Positions 62,833 through 64,000 of a stretch of DNA of 64,000 nt are shown one piece after another (position 1 is the first letter of the stretch; the number at the start of each line of letters is the position of its first letter). The notes under the pieces are model-generated. The model did no database searches. It saw nothing but the letters and a program-made list of their open reading frames with translations, and was not told where the DNA came from. Location of the stretch: the NCBI RefSeq assembly GCF_013032505.1, contig NZ_WQCG01000002.1:806001-870000 (forward strand). The letters run 5' to 3'. The stretch is from Ruegeria atlantica. Lineage in GTDB: Bacteria > Pseudomonadota > Alphaproteobacteria > Rhodobacterales > Rhodobacteraceae. Position numbers and translations under genes: made by a program.

Positions 62833-64000
62833 ATGGATATCGTCGTCATTACGACCATCATCACTTCTCTTTTTGTTGTAATCGGCGTGGCGGAACCACT
62901 AGCCGCACGATTGCGCCTGCCTTACAGTGTTATCCTCGCCGTCCTGGGGATAGTGATCGGGCTTGGTGCGACCTTCTTTCTCGACACTGATCTGACGGAT
63001 GCGCTGAACCCAGGGGCGCAGGCGATCATAGATCTGCCGATCCGGTCTGACGTCTTCCTCTACGTTTTCCTGCCAACGTTGCTTTTTCAAGCGACCCTCG
63101 GCATGAACCTGCGCAGGATGCTGGATGACTGGATGCCCATCCTGATGATGGCCGTTGTGGCAGTGATTGTGGCGACACTTTCCATTGGCTATGCGCTTAG
63201 TTGGGTAAGTACGCTGCCGCTAGCCGCCTGTCTGTTGATTGGTGCTATTGTATCGACAACTGATCCCTCAGCGGTTGTCAGTATTTTTCGGTCGATCTCG
63301 GCACCGCGCAGGTTGTCGCGAATAATCGAGGGCGAAAGCCTTCTTAACGATGCTGCTGCGATTGCTCTTTTCGGACTGTTCATGAGCTTTGTCATGCTCG
63401 GGAGACCCAATCCACTGCTAAGTGAAGCCGTGGGGCAATTTCCGCTGTTAATCGCAGGTGGAGTTCTCACCGGTTGGCTCATGGCGCGCATGGCGGTTTG
63501 GCTGATGGTTTTCGTAGGCCGCTGGGAAATGGCGCAGATTTCAATATCCGTGTCTCTGCCGTACCTCGCCTATATCGTTGCAGAACAAAGCGTCGGGGCT
63601 TCGGGTGTCATCGCGGTGGTGGCTGCAGGTCTTACGCTCAACCTCACAGGCCCCGGTCGTCTGTCACCGGCCGCCTGGACAAATCTTCAAGAAGTTTGGG
63701 ACCTTCTGGCACATTGGGCCGGAGCGCTGATCTTTATTCTTGCAGCACTACTGATCCCGAGATTGTTAGAGGGGGTGCGGCCGTCTGATTTTGGCCTGTT
63801 GGCTGTAGTGGTTCTTGCCGCAACATTTGCACGGGCAGCGCTTCTGTTCGGGTTGTTGCCATTGCTCACGACAATAGGTCTGTCGCCAGTTGTTGAGCGC
63901 CCCTATCGCACCGCGATGCTGTGGGGTGGGCTGCGGGGTGCCGTAACCCTGGCGCTTGCGCTGGCAGTCACCGAAAGCACGCATATCCCACTTGAGACCA
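62833..64000 (+). CDS. CPA1-family Na+/H+ antiporter, 5' part (runs off the window)
   Basis: From ATG 62833 an open frame continues to the window end (389 codons, no stop). It is strongly hydrophobic, about 11-12 membrane segments so far. It contains the CPA1 (NhaP-like) marks FLPTLLFQATLGMNLRRM, the ion-binding GAIVSTTDPSAVVSIFRS, the EGESLLNDAAAIALFG segment and MLWGGLRGAVTLALALAV. It would exchange sodium (or potassium) for protons, in keeping with a marine lifestyle. CBS or RCK-type domains could follow beyond the window. The 288 bases between the TPR gene and this start have no recognised gene. Confidence 0.88.
   Translation, partial: MDIVVITTIITSLFVVIGVAEPLAARLRLPYSVILAVLGIVIGLGATFFLDTDLTDALNPGAQAIIDLPIRSDVFLYVFLPTLLFQATLGMNLRRMLDDWMPILMMAVVAVIVATLSIGYALSWVSTLPLAACLLIGAIVSTTDPSAVVSIFRSISAPRRLSRIIEGESLLNDAAAIALFGLFMSFVMLGRPNPLLSEAVGQFPLLIAGGVLTGWLMARMAVWLMVFVGRWEMAQISISVSLPYLAYIVAEQSVGASGVIAVVAAGLTLNLTGPGRLSPAAWTNLQEVWDLLAHWAGALIFILAALLIPRLLEGVRPSDFGLLAVVVLAATFARAALLFGLLPLLTTIGLSPVVERPYRTAMLWGGLRGAVTLALALAVTESTHIPLET

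Overview
The window looks like chromosomal DNA of a marine alphaproteobacterium, most likely Rhodobacterales (Roseobacter group). This is inferred from gene content, not from a marker gene. Supporting content: a membrane-bound urate oxidase with a cytochrome c tail beside xdhABC, a fructose frcBCA-type ABC system with a divergent ROK regulator, an IalB-type periplasmic protein, many LysR regulators, moderately high G+C, and GTG/TTG starts. No rRNA, tRNA or CRISPR array was seen.

Layout. (1) 1-10.1 kb: purine catabolism, with puuD, a LysR regulator, xdhA-xdhB-xdhC, an NCS2/AzgA-type permease and guanine deaminase. Together they take up purine bases and carry guanine, hypoxanthine and xanthine to urate and on to 5-hydroxyisourate. 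(2) 10.1-19.4 kb: a surface-polysaccharide locus with a PssD/PssE-like split glycosyltransferase, a pyruvyltransferase-family protein, a Wzx-like flippase, a GT4 glycosyltransferase and a Wzy/ligase-like membrane protein. Decayed IS6 and IS5 transposases and a phage-structural-like protein lie at its left side, so the locus looks like an acquired or rearranged island. (3) 19.6-29.1 kb: small regulatory and catabolic units, namely MarR with twin perfect palindromes in front of an EamA exporter and an NAD(P)-binding protein, an alpha/beta hydrolase, a periplasmic tyrosine phosphatase, two LysR regulators and an exported sulfatase. (4) 27.9-32.3 kb: ROK regulator and frcBCA, followed by a badly decayed Crp/Fnr regulator. 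(5) 33.3-35.6 kb: MscS channel overlapping a cardiolipin synthase.

(6) 36.4-50.3 kb: the dominant feature, a single 4,441-residue glycine-rich autotransporter followed directly by an IalB-like secreted protein. The passenger holds about 52 copies of a QS[IVL]GGGGGNGG-type motif. I measured 14 consecutive units in an exact 195-bp (65-residue) register, with more divergent and irregular units on both sides.

(7) 50.3-64 kb: a decayed region with a second IS6 remnant, a fatty-acid-hydroxylase/DUF2147 fusion divergent from a membrane AraC-type regulator, an aldo/keto reductase with its LysR, an N-terminally truncated metallo-beta-lactamase-fold protein, a LysR/old-yellow-enzyme pair, a SAM-domain class III cyclase/ATPase whose TPR tail is now in another frame, and the start of a CPA1 Na+/H+ antiporter that runs off the window.

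The best candidate for something little described is the giant repeat autotransporter with its IalB neighbour. The acyl hydroxylase-DUF2147 fusion, the split cyclase and the twin MarR operators are secondary leads.
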